Shown: piece after piece, positions 47,378-56,168 of the stretch
Layout: the number at the start of each line of letters is the position of its first letter
Position numbering within the stretch: the stretch's first letter is position 1
Origin: Methylobacterium organophilum
GTDB taxonomy: Bacteria; Pseudomonadota; Alphaproteobacteria; Rhizobiales; Beijerinckiaceae
Length of the DNA stretch: 64,000 nucleotides
Assembly (NCBI RefSeq): GCF_022179465.1
Contig: NZ_BPQV01000001.1
Span: 62,001-126,000 of the forward strand
Direction: 5' to 3'
Notes under the pieces: generated by a model
The model's database searches: none
The model's input: the letters and a program-made list of their open reading frames with translations, nothing else
What the model was told of the DNA's origin: nothing
Position numbers and translations under genes: made by a program

Positions 47378-48331
47378 ATGGCCCCACGCCTGCACCCGCA
47401 CAGCCCCCGCGTCGCCGTCGCCTGCGGCTGCACGCTCGGCGAGGAGGTGATCTGGGACGCGCGCTCCGGCCTGCTGATCTGGGTCGATATCGAGAACCCG
47501 GCGATCTGGCGCCACTGGCCGGCGACGGACGAGACCACGCGCCTGCCCCTCGACGAGAAAATCGGCTTCGCGCTTCCGACGCAGGAACCCGACCGGGTCG
47601 TCGCGGGCTTCCAATCCGGCGTGGCCCTCGTCACTCTATCGGACGGAAGCCGGGAGCCGATCGTGCGGCCGGAGCCGCATCCGCCGGGCAATCGCCTCAA
47701 CAGCGGCCATGTCGGGCCGGACGGCGTCCTCTGGTTCGGCAGCATGGACGACGCGGAGAAGGCCGATACGGGCAGCTTCCATCGCTGGGACGGGCAGCGC
47801 CTCGCGACCTTCGGCGGCCGCCACGCCGTCACCAACGGCCCTGTCCTGAGCCCGGATGGATCCTGCCTCTACACGATCGCGACGAGCCGGGACCTGGTGC
47901 GCCGGCACCCGATCCTCGACGGGACGATCGGCGAGGCGGCGCCCTTCATCCGCTTCGAGAAGGGCTGGGGCCACCCGGACGGGCTGACCGTCGATGCGGA
48001 GGGCTTCGTCTGGATCTGCCACTACAACGGCTCGCGCATCACCCGCTTCGCGCCCTGCGGCGAGATCGAGCGCGTGCTGCCGATGCCGACGGCACTGGTG
48101 ACCAAATGCACCTTCGGCGGCCCGGATCTGACGACCCTCTACGTCACCACCTGCCTGAGGGGCCGCGATCCGACCCTGGACCCGATGGCGGGCCATCTCT
48201 ACGCGGTCGAGACCGGCATCCGCGGCCTGCCCGGCAATATCTACGGATGCACGGGCGCCCCGGCGCCCATTATTGACTCGTTAAGTTCTCGTGCGCCTTC
48301 GCACCGCGGCGAGACCCCTGCGATGCAATGA
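47378..48331 (+). CDS. SMP-30/gluconolactonase family protein
   Basis: A 317-residue six-bladed beta-propeller hydrolase. The family metal-site residues are visible: LGEEVIWDARSG (Glu), NRLNSGHVGPDGVLWFGSMD (Asn), TNGPVLSPDG (Asn) and GHPDGLTVDAEGFVWI (Asp). It probably opens a sugar lactone such as gluconolactone or arabinonolactone; the substrate is unknown. The start at 47378 is set by homology. The upstream frame runs through the intergenic repeat and is not coding. Confidence 0.9.
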   Translation: MAPRLHPHSPRVAVACGCTLGEEVIWDARSGLLIWVDIENPAIWRHWPATDETTRLPLDEKIGFALPTQEPDRVVAGFQSGVALVTLSDGSREPIVRPEPHPPGNRLNSGHVGPDGVLWFGSMDDAEKADTGSFHRWDGQRLATFGGRHAVTNGPVLSPDGSCLYTIATSRDLVRRHPILDGTIGEAAPFIRFEKGWGHPDGLTVDAEGFVWICHYNGSRITRFAPCGEIERVLPMPTALVTKCTFGGPDLTTLYVTTCLRGRDPTLDPMAGHLYAVETGIRGLPGNIYGCTGAPAPIIDSLSSRAPSHRGETPAMQ

Positions 48332-48341
48332 TGAAGATGTG

Positions 48342-48653
48342 ATGAACCGCGAAAGCTTCGCGGAACTTTTCCCCGCAAGTCCCGTTATCGAACGGTCGAG
48401 CTTCCCGCTCGGCGGTCGCGAGACCCGGATGGCGGCCCAGGAGCCGGTCATGGCTGTCTTTGATGCGAAGGATCCGACGCTGAATTCCGACGATGCGGCC
48501 CTGCTCGCGCATGTGCTGCATCCGACGCCCGCGACCCGTGCTCATGCGAAGCTGCGCGGCCGGCGGCTGCTCAAGCGAGCCAATCCCTTCGCCGTCCAGC
48601 CCGAGGATCCGACGCCGGCGGTCGACGGCGCCCTCTCCCCGGCCGCGCGCTAA
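48342..48653 (+). CDS. Hypothetical protein
   Basis: A 103-residue soluble protein beginning MNRESFAELFPASPVIERSS. It has no signal peptide, membrane helix or motif that I recognise, and a short basic patch (KLRGRRLLKRAN) near residue 75. It starts 11 bp after the SMP-30 gene and is convergent with the membrane protein at 48659. The start could also be one of the downstream Met codons. Confidence 0.5.
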   Translation: MNRESFAELFPASPVIERSSFPLGGRETRMAAQEPVMAVFDAKDPTLNSDDAALLAHVLHPTPATRAHAKLRGRRLLKRANPFAVQPEDPTPAVDGALSPAAR

Positions 48654-48658
48654 GCCTC

Positions 48659-49474
48659 TCACCAGCTCTGCGTCGTGATGAGTCCCTGCTTCGTCACGAC
48701 GACCCAGTTGCGGCCGCGCCGCTCGATCGCCTCGACCCGGCCGATCCCCGGCACGGAATCGCCCGGGGCGACCTCCACCAGCCGCCGCTTGCGATCCTCC
48801 AGCATCGCGACCCCGTCATAGACCTCGCGCACGGCCCAGTTCTCGATCGCCTCCGGCTTCGGCTTATCGGGCAGGCTGCCCGTCGTCTGGACCGGATCGG
48901 CCTTCGCCGTCGGAGCCGGGGCGGAGAGGGCCGCCACCGGCACGGCCGGGACGCGCTTCTCGATCAGAGCGGTCAGGCTGGCCTGGCGGACGGCCTGCTC
49001 GCGCTCCGCCTGCTCAAGGCGCTCGCTCAGGGCCGCGATGCGCTTGTCGAGCACCTGCTCCATCTTGCCGATGCGCTCGCCGAGGACGCCCGTGACGGAC
49101 TTGCGGTCCCCGCGCGCGGCCTCGCCCTGATCCTTCAGCCCGGCCACGGCCTTGGTGAGCCGCTCGACCTCGCCGCTCAGCCGCGCGCTCTCGAGGCGGC
49201 CCGCCTCAAGCCCGGCGGCCATCTGGCGCAGGGCCTCGTCGCTCCCGCCCTGCGGCGCGGCCACGAGGCCGAGCACGCCGCCGAGGGCCAGGGCGCCGGC
49301 GAGGGCGCCGAGCATCAGCGGGTTGGGCTTGAAGGCCGGAATCCGCGATGCGGGGGTTTCGGCGGATGTCGCGGAACCGGAGACGGCCTGCTTCAGCAGG
49401 GCCTCGGGCGAGAGCGTGGGGGCGGAGGCCTTCTTCAGGTCGTCCTTGCCGGCGGCGTCGACGGAGTCGGTCAT
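48659..49474 (-). CDS. Membrane-anchored coiled-coil protein of unknown function
   Basis: A 271-residue protein. A cytoplasmic N-terminus (1-48) is followed by one membrane helix (PLMLGALAGALALGGVLGLV, about 52-71), then a long helical, heptad-rich stretch (80-170; EALRQMAAGLEAGRLESARL...). A Pro-rich linker leads to a small C-terminal domain ending RNWVVVTKQGLITTQSW. That end domain resembles the periplasmic domains of pilus/secretion assembly proteins (PilP/GspC-like), but no partner genes are nearby. The function is unknown. Confidence 0.75.
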   Translation of the reverse strand: MTDSVDAAGKDDLKKASAPTLSPEALLKQAVSGSATSAETPASRIPAFKPNPLMLGALAGALALGGVLGLVAAPQGGSDEALRQMAAGLEAGRLESARLSGEVERLTKAVAGLKDQGEAARGDRKSVTGVLGERIGKMEQVLDKRIAALSERLEQAEREQAVRQASLTALIEKRVPAVPVAALSAPAPTAKADPVQTTGSLPDKPKPEAIENWAVREVYDGVAMLEDRKRRLVEVAPGDSVPGIGRVEAIERRGRNWVVVTKQGLITTQSW

Positions 49475-49809
49475 GACTCGTGCTTCCCGTAAACCTCGGA
49501 AAGCATTGGTTAAGCACGTTTGTTTACTAAACCCTTACCGGCCTCCCGCCCCGCGCCCTTCCCTGGGCTGAAGCCCTCCCCCGACTCTCCAAAGCCGGCC
49601 CTCGACGGCCTCGTGCCGATCCCGCAGCGCGGCATGCTGGGCCGTGTCGGCCGCCGTTTCCCCTGCGTCAGGCCCTCCATCGCAGCGCGCAGCACTTCGA
49701 TCCATGCGTGGGACGCATGCTGGCATCTGGTATTTTGTACTTCATATCCAATGGTGCGAGGGCTATCTCACTCTTGTTCGCACCGCACCATCGCTTCTGG
49801 AGGGGTCAC
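49475..49809. other. Intergenic region with a frc-type operator-like site
   Basis: No supported gene lies in these 335 bases. It holds the divergent promoters for the coiled-coil protein (49474) and the 53-residue membrane protein (49810), and the motif TGGCATCTGGTATTTTG at 49721-49737 discussed with the frc operator sites. The area 49720-49800 is AT-rich. Confidence 0.5.
49721..49737 (+). promoter_or_regulatory. Degenerate copy of the frc-region operator motif (site C)
   Basis: TGGCATCTGGTATTTTG matches the left 13 bases of the motif found around frc (TGGYATCTGGTAT); the right half has decayed. It lies 73 bp before the ATG of the small membrane protein at 49810. Confidence 0.4.
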
Positions 49810-49971
49810 ATGATCGGCACCGTACTTTCTTCTCTGGTCCTGCTCTTCGCTGTGCAGGCCCTGCTCGTCGTCAAGCTCGCCGACAAGCTCACCGCCGATG
49901 CCGCCGCCCGCCAGGACAGCCACAAGGGCGTCGCGCAGCCGGCCGGCCGCTACGCCGCGCACGCCGCGTAA
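49810..49971 (+). CDS. Small single-pass membrane protein (53 aa)
   Basis: It starts MIGTVLSSLVLLFAVQALLV, one hydrophobic helix (4-22), followed by a charged helix (KLADKLTADAAARQ) and a short tail. The SD GGAGGGG lies 6-7 bp before the ATG, which decides this start over the in-frame ATG at 49708. The function is unknown. The operator-like site C upstream suggests it may be controlled with frc. Confidence 0.6.
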   Translation: MIGTVLSSLVLLFAVQALLVVKLADKLTADAAARQDSHKGVAQPAGRYAAHAA

Positions 49972-50097
49972 GCCGACCTCGATCACCCCGGCGGCCGTCC
50001 GCCACCGCGTGATCCGATTCGCGTCTCCCAGCGCCCGCGCCTGACGGCGCGGCGCTCGGCCATGCCTCCCCGGAGGTCCCGTTCGGTTCCGGATCGC

Positions 50098-50286
50098 TCA
50101 GACGATGCCGGGGAAGGCTGGGATCGAGCCCGAAGGCGTGTCCCGCACAGGCCCAGCGAATCCGGTCGCCCCGCCGACCGGAAACCCGAGCGTCTCGTCG
50201 TCGGCCGCCGGAAGGGCCACGGACGTTTCCTCCTCGGAGGCTTGCCCGAACGCTTCGGCAAGCAGAGCAAGCGCTATGTCGGCCAT
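50098..50286 (-). CDS. Small acidic hypothetical protein (62 aa)
   Basis: A 62-residue frame starting MADIALALLAEAFGQASEEE, with GGGAGGA 6-7 bp upstream as ribosome-binding site. The N-terminal half could form an amphipathic helix; the rest is Gly/Pro-rich. It lies downstream of frc on the same strand, and operator-like site A is 55-71 bp before its ATG. No homologue is recognised. Confidence 0.45.
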   Translation of the reverse strand: MADIALALLAEAFGQASEEETSVALPAADDETLGFPVGGATGFAGPVRDTPSGSIPAFPGIV

Positions 50287-50340
50287 CAGGCGTCCTCCCG
50301 TTGGGGGCCAGGGGTCCCGCGGACGCCCTGACTCATGATT

Positions 50341-50357
50341 TGGTATCTGGTATACCA
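50341..50357 (-). promoter_or_regulatory. Operator-like site A (TGGTATCTGGTATACCA)
   Basis: This 17-bp site contains the perfect palindrome TGGTATACCA plus a further TGGTAT half. It fits the TGGT-N-ACCA type operator of FadR-subfamily GntR proteins, such as the one encoded at 52050. It lies between frc and the 62-residue gene. Confidence 0.55.
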
Positions 50358-50394
50358 ATAAGCGCTATAATGCAAGATGCGCCGCGATAGCGCG

Positions 50395-51675
50395 CTATTC
50401 TGCGGCCGCTTTCTGCACGTAGCCGGTAGCGCCCGATGCCACGATGCGCTGAACCTCCCCCTCCGAGCAGCCGAGCACGTCCCGCAGGATCTCCTCCGTA
50501 TGCTCGCCGAGCAGGGGAGAGCGGGTGATGGCCACCGCGTTCGCCGACAGCTTGATCGGATTTCCGACCGTCAGATACGGCCCGCGGGCCGGATGCTCGA
50601 CCTCGACGACGGTACCGCTCGCCCGCAGGGCCTCGTCCTCGGCGATCTCCTTCATCGACAGGATCGGCCCGCACGGAATGTCGTAGGCGTTGAGGATCTC
50701 CATCGCCTCAAACTTGTCGTGCTTCATCGTCCACGCCTCGATGCGCGTGAAGATCTCGTTGAGATGCGGCAGGCGCGCCTTCGGGGTGGCGTAGCTGGGG
50801 TCGGTCTTCCAGCCGGGCTCGCCGATGATGTCGCAGATCGGCTCCCAGACCGCGCCCTGGGTGATGAAATAGATGCAGGCGTTGGGGTCCTGCTCCCAGC
50901 CCTTGCACTTGAGGATGCGGCCGGGCTGGCCGCCCCCGGAATCATTGCCGGCCCGGGGCACGGAATCGCCGAAGGGAATGCCCTCGCCGAACTGGCTGTA
51001 TTCCATCAGCGGGCCGCGCTCGAGGCGCTGCTGGTCGCGCAGCTTCACCCGGCAGAGATTGAGCACGCCGTCCTGCATGGAACAGTCGACCCGCTGTCCC
51101 TCACCCGAATGGGTGCGGTGGAACAGGGCGGTGACGATGCCGAGGGCGAGATGCAGGCCGGTGCCGGAATCGCCGATCTGGGCGCCGGTCACCATGGGCA
51201 GCCCGTCCCGCCAGCCGGTCGTGGAGGCGGCGCCGCCCGCGCATTGCGCGACGTTCTCGTAGACCTTGCAATCCTGGTAGCGGCCGGGGCCGAAGCCCTT
51301 CACCGAGGCGAGGATCAGGCGCGGATTCTCCGCATGCAACTTCTCCCAGGAGAAGCCCATCCGCTCCAGGGCGCCGGGGGCGAAGTTCTCGACCAGCACG
51401 TCGCATTCGCGGATCAGGCGCCAGAGCACCTCCTTGCCGGCCGGGTTCTTGGCATCGATGGTGATCGAGCGCTTGTTGTGGTTCAGCATCGTGAAATAGA
51501 GGCTGTCCACGCCCGGGATGTCCTGCAACTGCTGGCGCGTGGCGTCGCCCGTTCCGGGGCGTTCGATCTTGATCACGTCGGCGCCGAACCACGCGAGAAG
51601 CTGCGTGCAGGTCGGACCGGACTGGACATGCGTGAAGTCGAGCACCTTCACGCCGTCGAGCGCCTTGCCCATCAT
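50395..51675 (-). CDS. frc: Formyl-CoA:oxalate CoA-transferase
   Basis: A 426-residue class III CoA-transferase that moves CoA from formyl-CoA to oxalate (or back) in oxalate breakdown. The N-terminus [20 protein letters not shown] and [14 protein letters not shown] match Frc closely. The catalytic Asp (about 169) lies in [12 protein letters not shown], and the Gly loop near GGGQPGR is present. An AGGAGGA precedes ATG 51675; ATG 51672 is equally possible. The partner oxalyl-CoA decarboxylase (oxc) is not in this window. It is divergent from a GntR regulator, with operator-like sites on both sides. Confidence 0.95.
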   Translation of the reverse strand: MMGKALDGVKVLDFTHVQSGPTCTQLLAWFGADVIKIERPGTGDATRQQLQDIPGVDSLYFTMLNHNKRSITIDAKNPAGKEVLWRLIRECDVLVENFAPGALERMGFSWEKLHAENPRLILASVKGFGPGRYQDCKVYENVAQCAGGAASTTGWRDGLPMVTGAQIGDSGTGLHLALGIVTALFHRTHSGEGQRVDCSMQDGVLNLCRVKLRDQQRLERGPLMEYSQFGEGIPFGDSVPRAGNDSGGGQPGRILKCKGWEQDPNACIYFITQGAVWEPICDIIGEPGWKTDPSYATPKARLPHLNEIFTRIEAWTMKHDKFEAMEILNAYDIPCGPILSMKEIAEDEALRASGTVVEVEHPARGPYLTVGNPIKLSANAVAITRSPLLGEHTEEILRDVLGCSEGEVQRIVASGATGYVQKAAAE

Positions 51676-52049
51676 CGCTTCCTCCTGAGAGCCGGTCTTT
51701 CCGCGCGGCGCATCGTGCGGAGCCCGTCCCGCGGCCTCGCGCCGCATCGGAAGCTCCCCGGAAGGCTCCTCAAACGGAGCGCGTCCCGCGCACGAGTCGG
51801 GCCGTCACCCCTGCCGACTCTTCGCGAATAATCTGGCATACCAGATGCCAGACGTCAATTTTTTAGGCACCTGCCATGCGTCCGTTGCCGGGTAGAAGGC
51901 TCTTCCCCTTCACGCGCGACCTGGGCAGAACTTCTCGGAGAGCCGGCCGTCGCCTTGTCTTTCGCAAGGGGAGTCGCCATGGTCGAGGTCGTTTGCACGC
52001 TGCAGTGGTCCCTCGACCAATCCGGCTCGGAACGCGAAAACCTGGTGAG
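51676..52049. other. Divergent frc/GntR control region
   Basis: A 374-bp gene-free stretch between two divergent genes. It contains operator-like site B (51834-51850) and a short T-rich patch at 51858-51864. The region must hold both promoters, but I cannot place -35/-10 boxes with confidence. Confidence 0.55.
51834..51850 (-). promoter_or_regulatory. Operator-like site B
   Basis: On the plus strand TGGCATACCAGATGCCA; on the minus strand TGGCATCTGGTATGCCA. The arms CTGGCAT and ATGCCAG form a 7-bp inverted repeat with a 5-bp spacer. It matches site A in 15 of 17 positions and lies about 160 bp before frc and 200 bp before the GntR start. Confidence 0.6.
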
Positions 52050-52733
52050 ATGGAAAATTTCGCAATAAAGCCGATCGTGCCGGCGACGAGCTTGCGGACC
52101 CTTGCCTACGAAGCACTGAAGTCCGCGATCACCAACATGGACATCTACGGACAGGCCGGCGACGTCCGCCTGGACGAGCGCGGTCTGTCCCAGACCCTGG
52201 GCGTCAGCCGCACCCCGATCCGCGAAGCGCTCACCGTGCTGGAGCAGGAAGGCTTCGTGCGCAACGAGCCCCGCCGGGGCGTCTTCGTCGTCAAGAAGAC
52301 GCGCAAGGAGATCGTCGAGATGATCCAGGCCTGGGCGGCCCTGGAGAGCATGGCGGCGCGCCTCGCCTGCACCCACGCCTCCGACGAGGATCTCGCCTGC
52401 ATGCGGCGGATGTTCCCGGAATTCTTCGAGGGCAGGCCCTCGGACCATCTCGACGAGTATTCCGAGGCCAATATCCGCTTCCACCAGAAGATCATCTCGC
52501 TAGGCCAGAGCGAGGTGATCAAGGACATGTGCAGCAATCTGCTCATGCACGTGCGCGGCATCCGCAATCAGGCCCTGCGCCAGGGCGACCGCGCCTCGAA
52601 GTCGATCGAGGAACACATTCAGATCATCGAGGCGCTGGAGGCGCGGGACGCCGTGCGGGCCGAGCGCCTGGTGCGCGACCACGGCCTCGGCCTCGCCGCG
52701 CATGTGGAGCAGTACGGCGCCCATCTCGACTGA
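52050..52733 (+). CDS. GntR family (FadR subfamily, FCD domain) transcriptional regulator
   Basis: A 227-residue regulator. The winged HTH is clear (DVRLDERGLSQTLGVSRTPI, REALTVLEQEGFVRNEPRRG). The C-terminal FCD domain has metal/ligand positions in FHQKIISLGQSEVIKDM and EEHIQIIEALEARDA. It is divergent from frc and is the natural candidate to bind the repeated TGGYATCTGGTATNCCA motif in this area. The inducer may be oxalate, formate or a CoA ester; that is inference. The start at 52050 fits the family N-terminus. Confidence 0.93.
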   Translation: MENFAIKPIVPATSLRTLAYEALKSAITNMDIYGQAGDVRLDERGLSQTLGVSRTPIREALTVLEQEGFVRNEPRRGVFVVKKTRKEIVEMIQAWAALESMAARLACTHASDEDLACMRRMFPEFFEGRPSDHLDEYSEANIRFHQKIISLGQSEVIKDMCSNLLMHVRGIRNQALRQGDRASKSIEEHIQIIEALEARDAVRAERLVRDHGLGLAAHVEQYGAHLD

Positions 52734-52850
52734 GGCTGTTTCCAAACGGTGGCAGCGGTCGCCGCGGTTTTTCCTTCTCTTTGGGGGAGGTGGCCGCGAA
52801 GCGGACGGAGAGGGCGGCGCCGTGGTGCCCGGCATCGGACCCGGCGCCCT

Positions 52851-52900
52851 CACTCCACCGCGCTTCTCGCGGTCCCCCTCGCCCAGGGGGCGAGGCAAGG
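52851..52900 (+). repeat. Dispersed intergenic repeat, copy 2
   Basis: The core CCGCGCTTCTCGCGGTCCCC, then CTCGCCCAGGGGGCGAGG, is a diverged copy of the element at 47221-47268 in the opposite orientation. Most of the 254-bp gap between the GntR gene and the RND pump is made of this repeat and the terminator that follows. Confidence 0.6.
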
Positions 52901-52929
52901 CCGCCGCCCGAGCGGGCGCTCCCAGCGAC

Positions 52930-52974
52930 AACGAAAAGCCCTCTTTCAGATCCCGGGAAGGGGGCCTTTTCGTT
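52930..52974. terminator. Bidirectional stem-loop terminator
   Basis: AACGAAAAG (52930-52938) pairs with CTTTTCGTT (52966-52974), extended by CCC/GGG pairs across a one-base bulge. It serves the convergent GntR and RND pump genes. Confidence 0.75.
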
Positions 52975-52987
52975 TGCGGTGCAGGGC

Positions 52988-55900
52988 CTACTCCGCCGGC
53001 ACGGAATGCCCGTGGGGCACGGGGGCGGGGCCCGGCTGCGCCGTCTCGCCCTCGGCGGCGTCCTTCCGCCTGAAGAGCCGCATCACCACCACGAAGAAGA
53101 CCGGCACGAAGAACACGGCGAGCACCGTGGCCGAGATCATGCCGCCCATCACGCCCGTGCCGATGGCCTGCTGGCTCTTCGAGGCGGCGCCGGTGGCGAT
53201 GGCGAGCGGCACCACGCCGAAGATGAAGGCGAGCGAGGTCATCACGATCGGGCGGAAGCGCAGGGTCGCCGCCTGGATGGTCGCCTGGACGAGGCTGGTG
53301 CCGGGCTTCCAGAGGTCCTTGGCGAATTCCACGATCAGGATCGCGTTCTTGGCCGAGAGGCCGATGATCGTGATGAGCCCGATCTTGAAATATACGTCGT
53401 TGGGCATGCCCCGCAGATAGACCGCGGCCAGGGCCCCGACGACGCCGAGGGGGATCACCAGCAGCACCGAGAACGGGATCGACCAGCTCTCGTAGAGGGC
53501 CGCCAGACACAGGAACACGATCAGCACCGAGAGGGCGAGGAGCAACGAGGCCTGGGAGCCCGCCTGCTTCTCCTGCTCGGACTGGCCGGTCCAGGTGTAG
53601 CCGAAGCCCCGGGGCAGGAAGGTCATCAGCCGTTCCATCTCGGCGATGGCATCGCCCGTGGTGTAGCCCGCCCGCGGCTCGCCGGTGAAGCGCACCGATT
53701 GGTAGCCGTTGAAGCCGACGATCTGGCTCGGCCCGAGGCTCCATTTCAGGTCGGCGAAGGAGGACATCGGCACCATGGTGCCCTGGCTGTTCTTCACCGC
53801 GTAGTTCATCAGGTCGGCGGCCTGCATGCGCTGCAGCTGCTCGGCCTGCACGTAGACGCGCTGCATCTTGCCGCGGTTCGGGAAGTCGTTGGTGTAGACC
53901 GAACCGAGATTGACCTGGATCGCGGCATTGATGTCCTCGAACTTGACGCCGAGGGCGGCGGCCTTCTCGCGGTCGATCACCAGCTCCGCCTGAGGCGTGG
54001 GCGGCAGGCCCTCGATCTTCACCTTCTGCAGGACGGGGCTCTGCTTGGCGAGGCCGAGGAGCTGCGCCTCCGCCGCGGTGAGGGCCGAGTAGCCCTTCTG
54101 GGCCCGATCCTGCAGGCGGAAGGAGAAGCCCGCCGCGTTGCCGAGATTGTCCACCGGCGGCGGCTCCTGCGCGTCGACCACCGCGTCGCGGTAATCGGCG
54201 AGCGCCGCATTGGTGCCGTTGACGAGGGCGATGGCGGAATTGGCTGCGTCCCGCTCGGACCAGGGCTTCAGGGTGACGAAGGCCTGGCTCAGATTCGGCC
54301 CCTGGCCGGAGAAGGAGAAGCCGTTGAGCATCGTCACCGTGGCGACGCCCGGCTGGGCCAGGAGATGCTCCTCGACCTTGCGCACCGCCGCCTGGGTCCG
54401 GTTGAACGAGGCGCCCGCCGGGGTCTGGATGTCCACGGTGAAGAAGCCCTGGTCCTCCACCGGCAGGAAGCCCTCCGGCAGGCGCAGGAAGGCGAAGGCG
54501 GTGCCGCCCACCAGGATCAGGTAGATCACCATCACCCGGCCCGACTTCTTGATGAACCAGCCGGTGCCGCGGCCGTAGCGGGCGGTCTCGCGGTCGACGA
54601 TCCGGTTGAACCAGCCGAAGAAGCCGCCCTTGGCGTGGCCGTGGCCCTTGGCGATGGGCTTGAGCAGGGTGGCGCAGAGCGCCGGCGTCAGCGTCAGCGC
54701 CAGCAGGGCCGAGAAGGCGATGGAGGTGACCATCGCGATCGAGAACTGCCGGTAGATGATGCCGACCGAGCCGGGGAAGAAGGCCATCGGGATGAACACG
54801 GCCACCAGCACCAGGGTGATGCCGATGATCGCCCCGGTGATCTGGCCCATGGCCTTGCGGGTCGCCTCCTTCGGGGGCAGGCCCTCCTCGTTCATGATGC
54901 GCTCGACATTCTCCACCACGACGATGGCGTCGTCGACGAGGATGCCGATGGCGAGCACCATGCCGAACATGGTCAGCACGTTCACCGAGAAGCCGGCGAG
55001 CAGCATCACCGTGACCGTGCCCATCAGGGCGATCGGCACGACGATGGTCGGGATGAGGGTGTAGCGGATGTTCTGCAGGAACAGGAACATCACGATGAAG
55101 ACCAGCACCACCGCCTCGACCAGGGTGTGCAGCACCTTCTCGATCGAGGCCTTCACCGCGGGGGTGATGTCGTAGGGGATGTCCCACTTCAGCCCCGGCG
55201 GGAAGAACTGGGACAATTCCTCCATCTTGGCGCGGATCGCCTTGGCGGTCTCCAGGGCGTTGCCGTCTGGGGCGAGCGTCACCGAGATGCCCGCCGCCTC
55301 GCCGCCGTTCAGCCGGGTCGAGAACTGGTAGGCGTCGCCGCCGAGCTCGATCCGGGCGACGTCGCGCAGGCGCACATTCGAGCCGTCGGAATTGGCGCGG
55401 AGCACGATCGCGCCGAAATCGTCCACCGTGCTGAGCTGTCCCTTCACGATGATCGGCGCGAACACGGCGTGATCGACCGGGCTCGGCTGGGCGCCGACCG
55501 CGCCGGAGGCGATCTGGATGTTCTGGTTGCGGATCGCATCGGTGACGTCGCCCGGCGTGAGGGAGAGGCCGCGCAGCTTGTCCGGGTCGACCCAGACGCG
55601 CAGGGAGCGCTCGGTCGAGTAGAGGGTGGCGCGGCCCACCCCCGGGATGCGGCGGATCTCGTTGATCACGTTGCGCATCAGGAAGTCGCCGAGCCCGATC
55701 TCGTCCATCTTCCCGTCGGTCGAGACCAGGGTGATGATGTTGAGGGTGGCGGCCGAGGCCTCCTCCACGAGGATGCCGTTTTGGCGCACCTCCGCGGGTA
55801 GGCGGGCCTCGACGCGCTTCAGGCGGTTCTGCACCTCCACGGAGGCGAGCGCCGGATCCGTGCCCGGCTGGAAGGTCGCGGTGATGTTGATCGAGCCGAA

Positions 55901-56152
55901 GGAGTCGGTGGTCGACTCGAAGCTCATGATGTTGGCCGCGCCGTTCAGCTCGTCCTCGATGAGGCGGGTCGTGCCCGTGTAGAGGCTCTCGACCGAGGCG
56001 CCAGGGAAGGCGGTCGACAGGGCGATCGAGGGCGGGGCGATCACCGGATACTGCGCCACCGGCAGCATCGGGATCGCGAGCACGCCCCCGAGGATGATGA
56101 AGAGGGCGACGACCCAGGCGAAGACCGGCCGGTCGATGAAGAAGCGTGCCAT
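52988..56152 (-). CDS. RND efflux pump inner-membrane subunit (HAE1/AcrB type)
   Basis: A 1054-residue proton-driven drug exporter. It has the AcrB start MARFFIDRPVFAWVVALFII, two large periplasmic loops and 12 helices. The proton-relay Asp pair is in GILVDDAIVVVENVER. Full length for the family. The adaptor gene starts 16 bp upstream on the same strand (adaptor-pump order). No outer-membrane channel gene follows, so a TolC-like protein from elsewhere is expected. Export substrates are unknown. Confidence 0.95.
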   Translation of the reverse strand: MARFFIDRPVFAWVVALFIILGGVLAIPMLPVAQYPVIAPPSIALSTAFPGASVESLYTGTTRLIEDELNGAANIMSFESTTDSFGSINITATFQPGTDPALASVEVQNRLKRVEARLPAEVRQNGILVEEASAATLNIITLVSTDGKMDEIGLGDFLMRNVINEIRRIPGVGRATLYSTERSLRVWVDPDKLRGLSLTPGDVTDAIRNQNIQIASGAVGAQPSPVDHAVFAPIIVKGQLSTVDDFGAIVLRANSDGSNVRLRDVARIELGGDAYQFSTRLNGGEAAGISVTLAPDGNALETAKAIRAKMEELSQFFPPGLKWDIPYDITPAVKASIEKVLHTLVEAVVLVFIVMFLFLQNIRYTLIPTIVVPIALMGTVTVMLLAGFSVNVLTMFGMVLAIGILVDDAIVVVENVERIMNEEGLPPKEATRKAMGQITGAIIGITLVLVAVFIPMAFFPGSVGIIYRQFSIAMVTSIAFSALLALTLTPALCATLLKPIAKGHGHAKGGFFGWFNRIVDRETARYGRGTGWFIKKSGRVMVIYLILVGGTAFAFLRLPEGFLPVEDQGFFTVDIQTPAGASFNRTQAAVRKVEEHLLAQPGVATVTMLNGFSFSGQGPNLSQAFVTLKPWSERDAANSAIALVNGTNAALADYRDAVVDAQEPPPVDNLGNAAGFSFRLQDRAQKGYSALTAAEAQLLGLAKQSPVLQKVKIEGLPPTPQAELVIDREKAAALGVKFEDINAAIQVNLGSVYTNDFPNRGKMQRVYVQAEQLQRMQAADLMNYAVKNSQGTMVPMSSFADLKWSLGPSQIVGFNGYQSVRFTGEPRAGYTTGDAIAEMERLMTFLPRGFGYTWTGQSEQEKQAGSQASLLLALSVLIVFLCLAALYESWSIPFSVLLVIPLGVVGALAAVYLRGMPNDVYFKIGLITIIGLSAKNAILIVEFAKDLWKPGTSLVQATIQAATLRFRPIVMTSLAFIFGVVPLAIATGAASKSQQAIGTGVMGGMISATVLAVFFVPVFFVVVMRLFRRKDAAEGETAQPGPAPVPHGHSVPAE

Positions 56153-56168
56153 GCTTGCGCGCCCCTCC

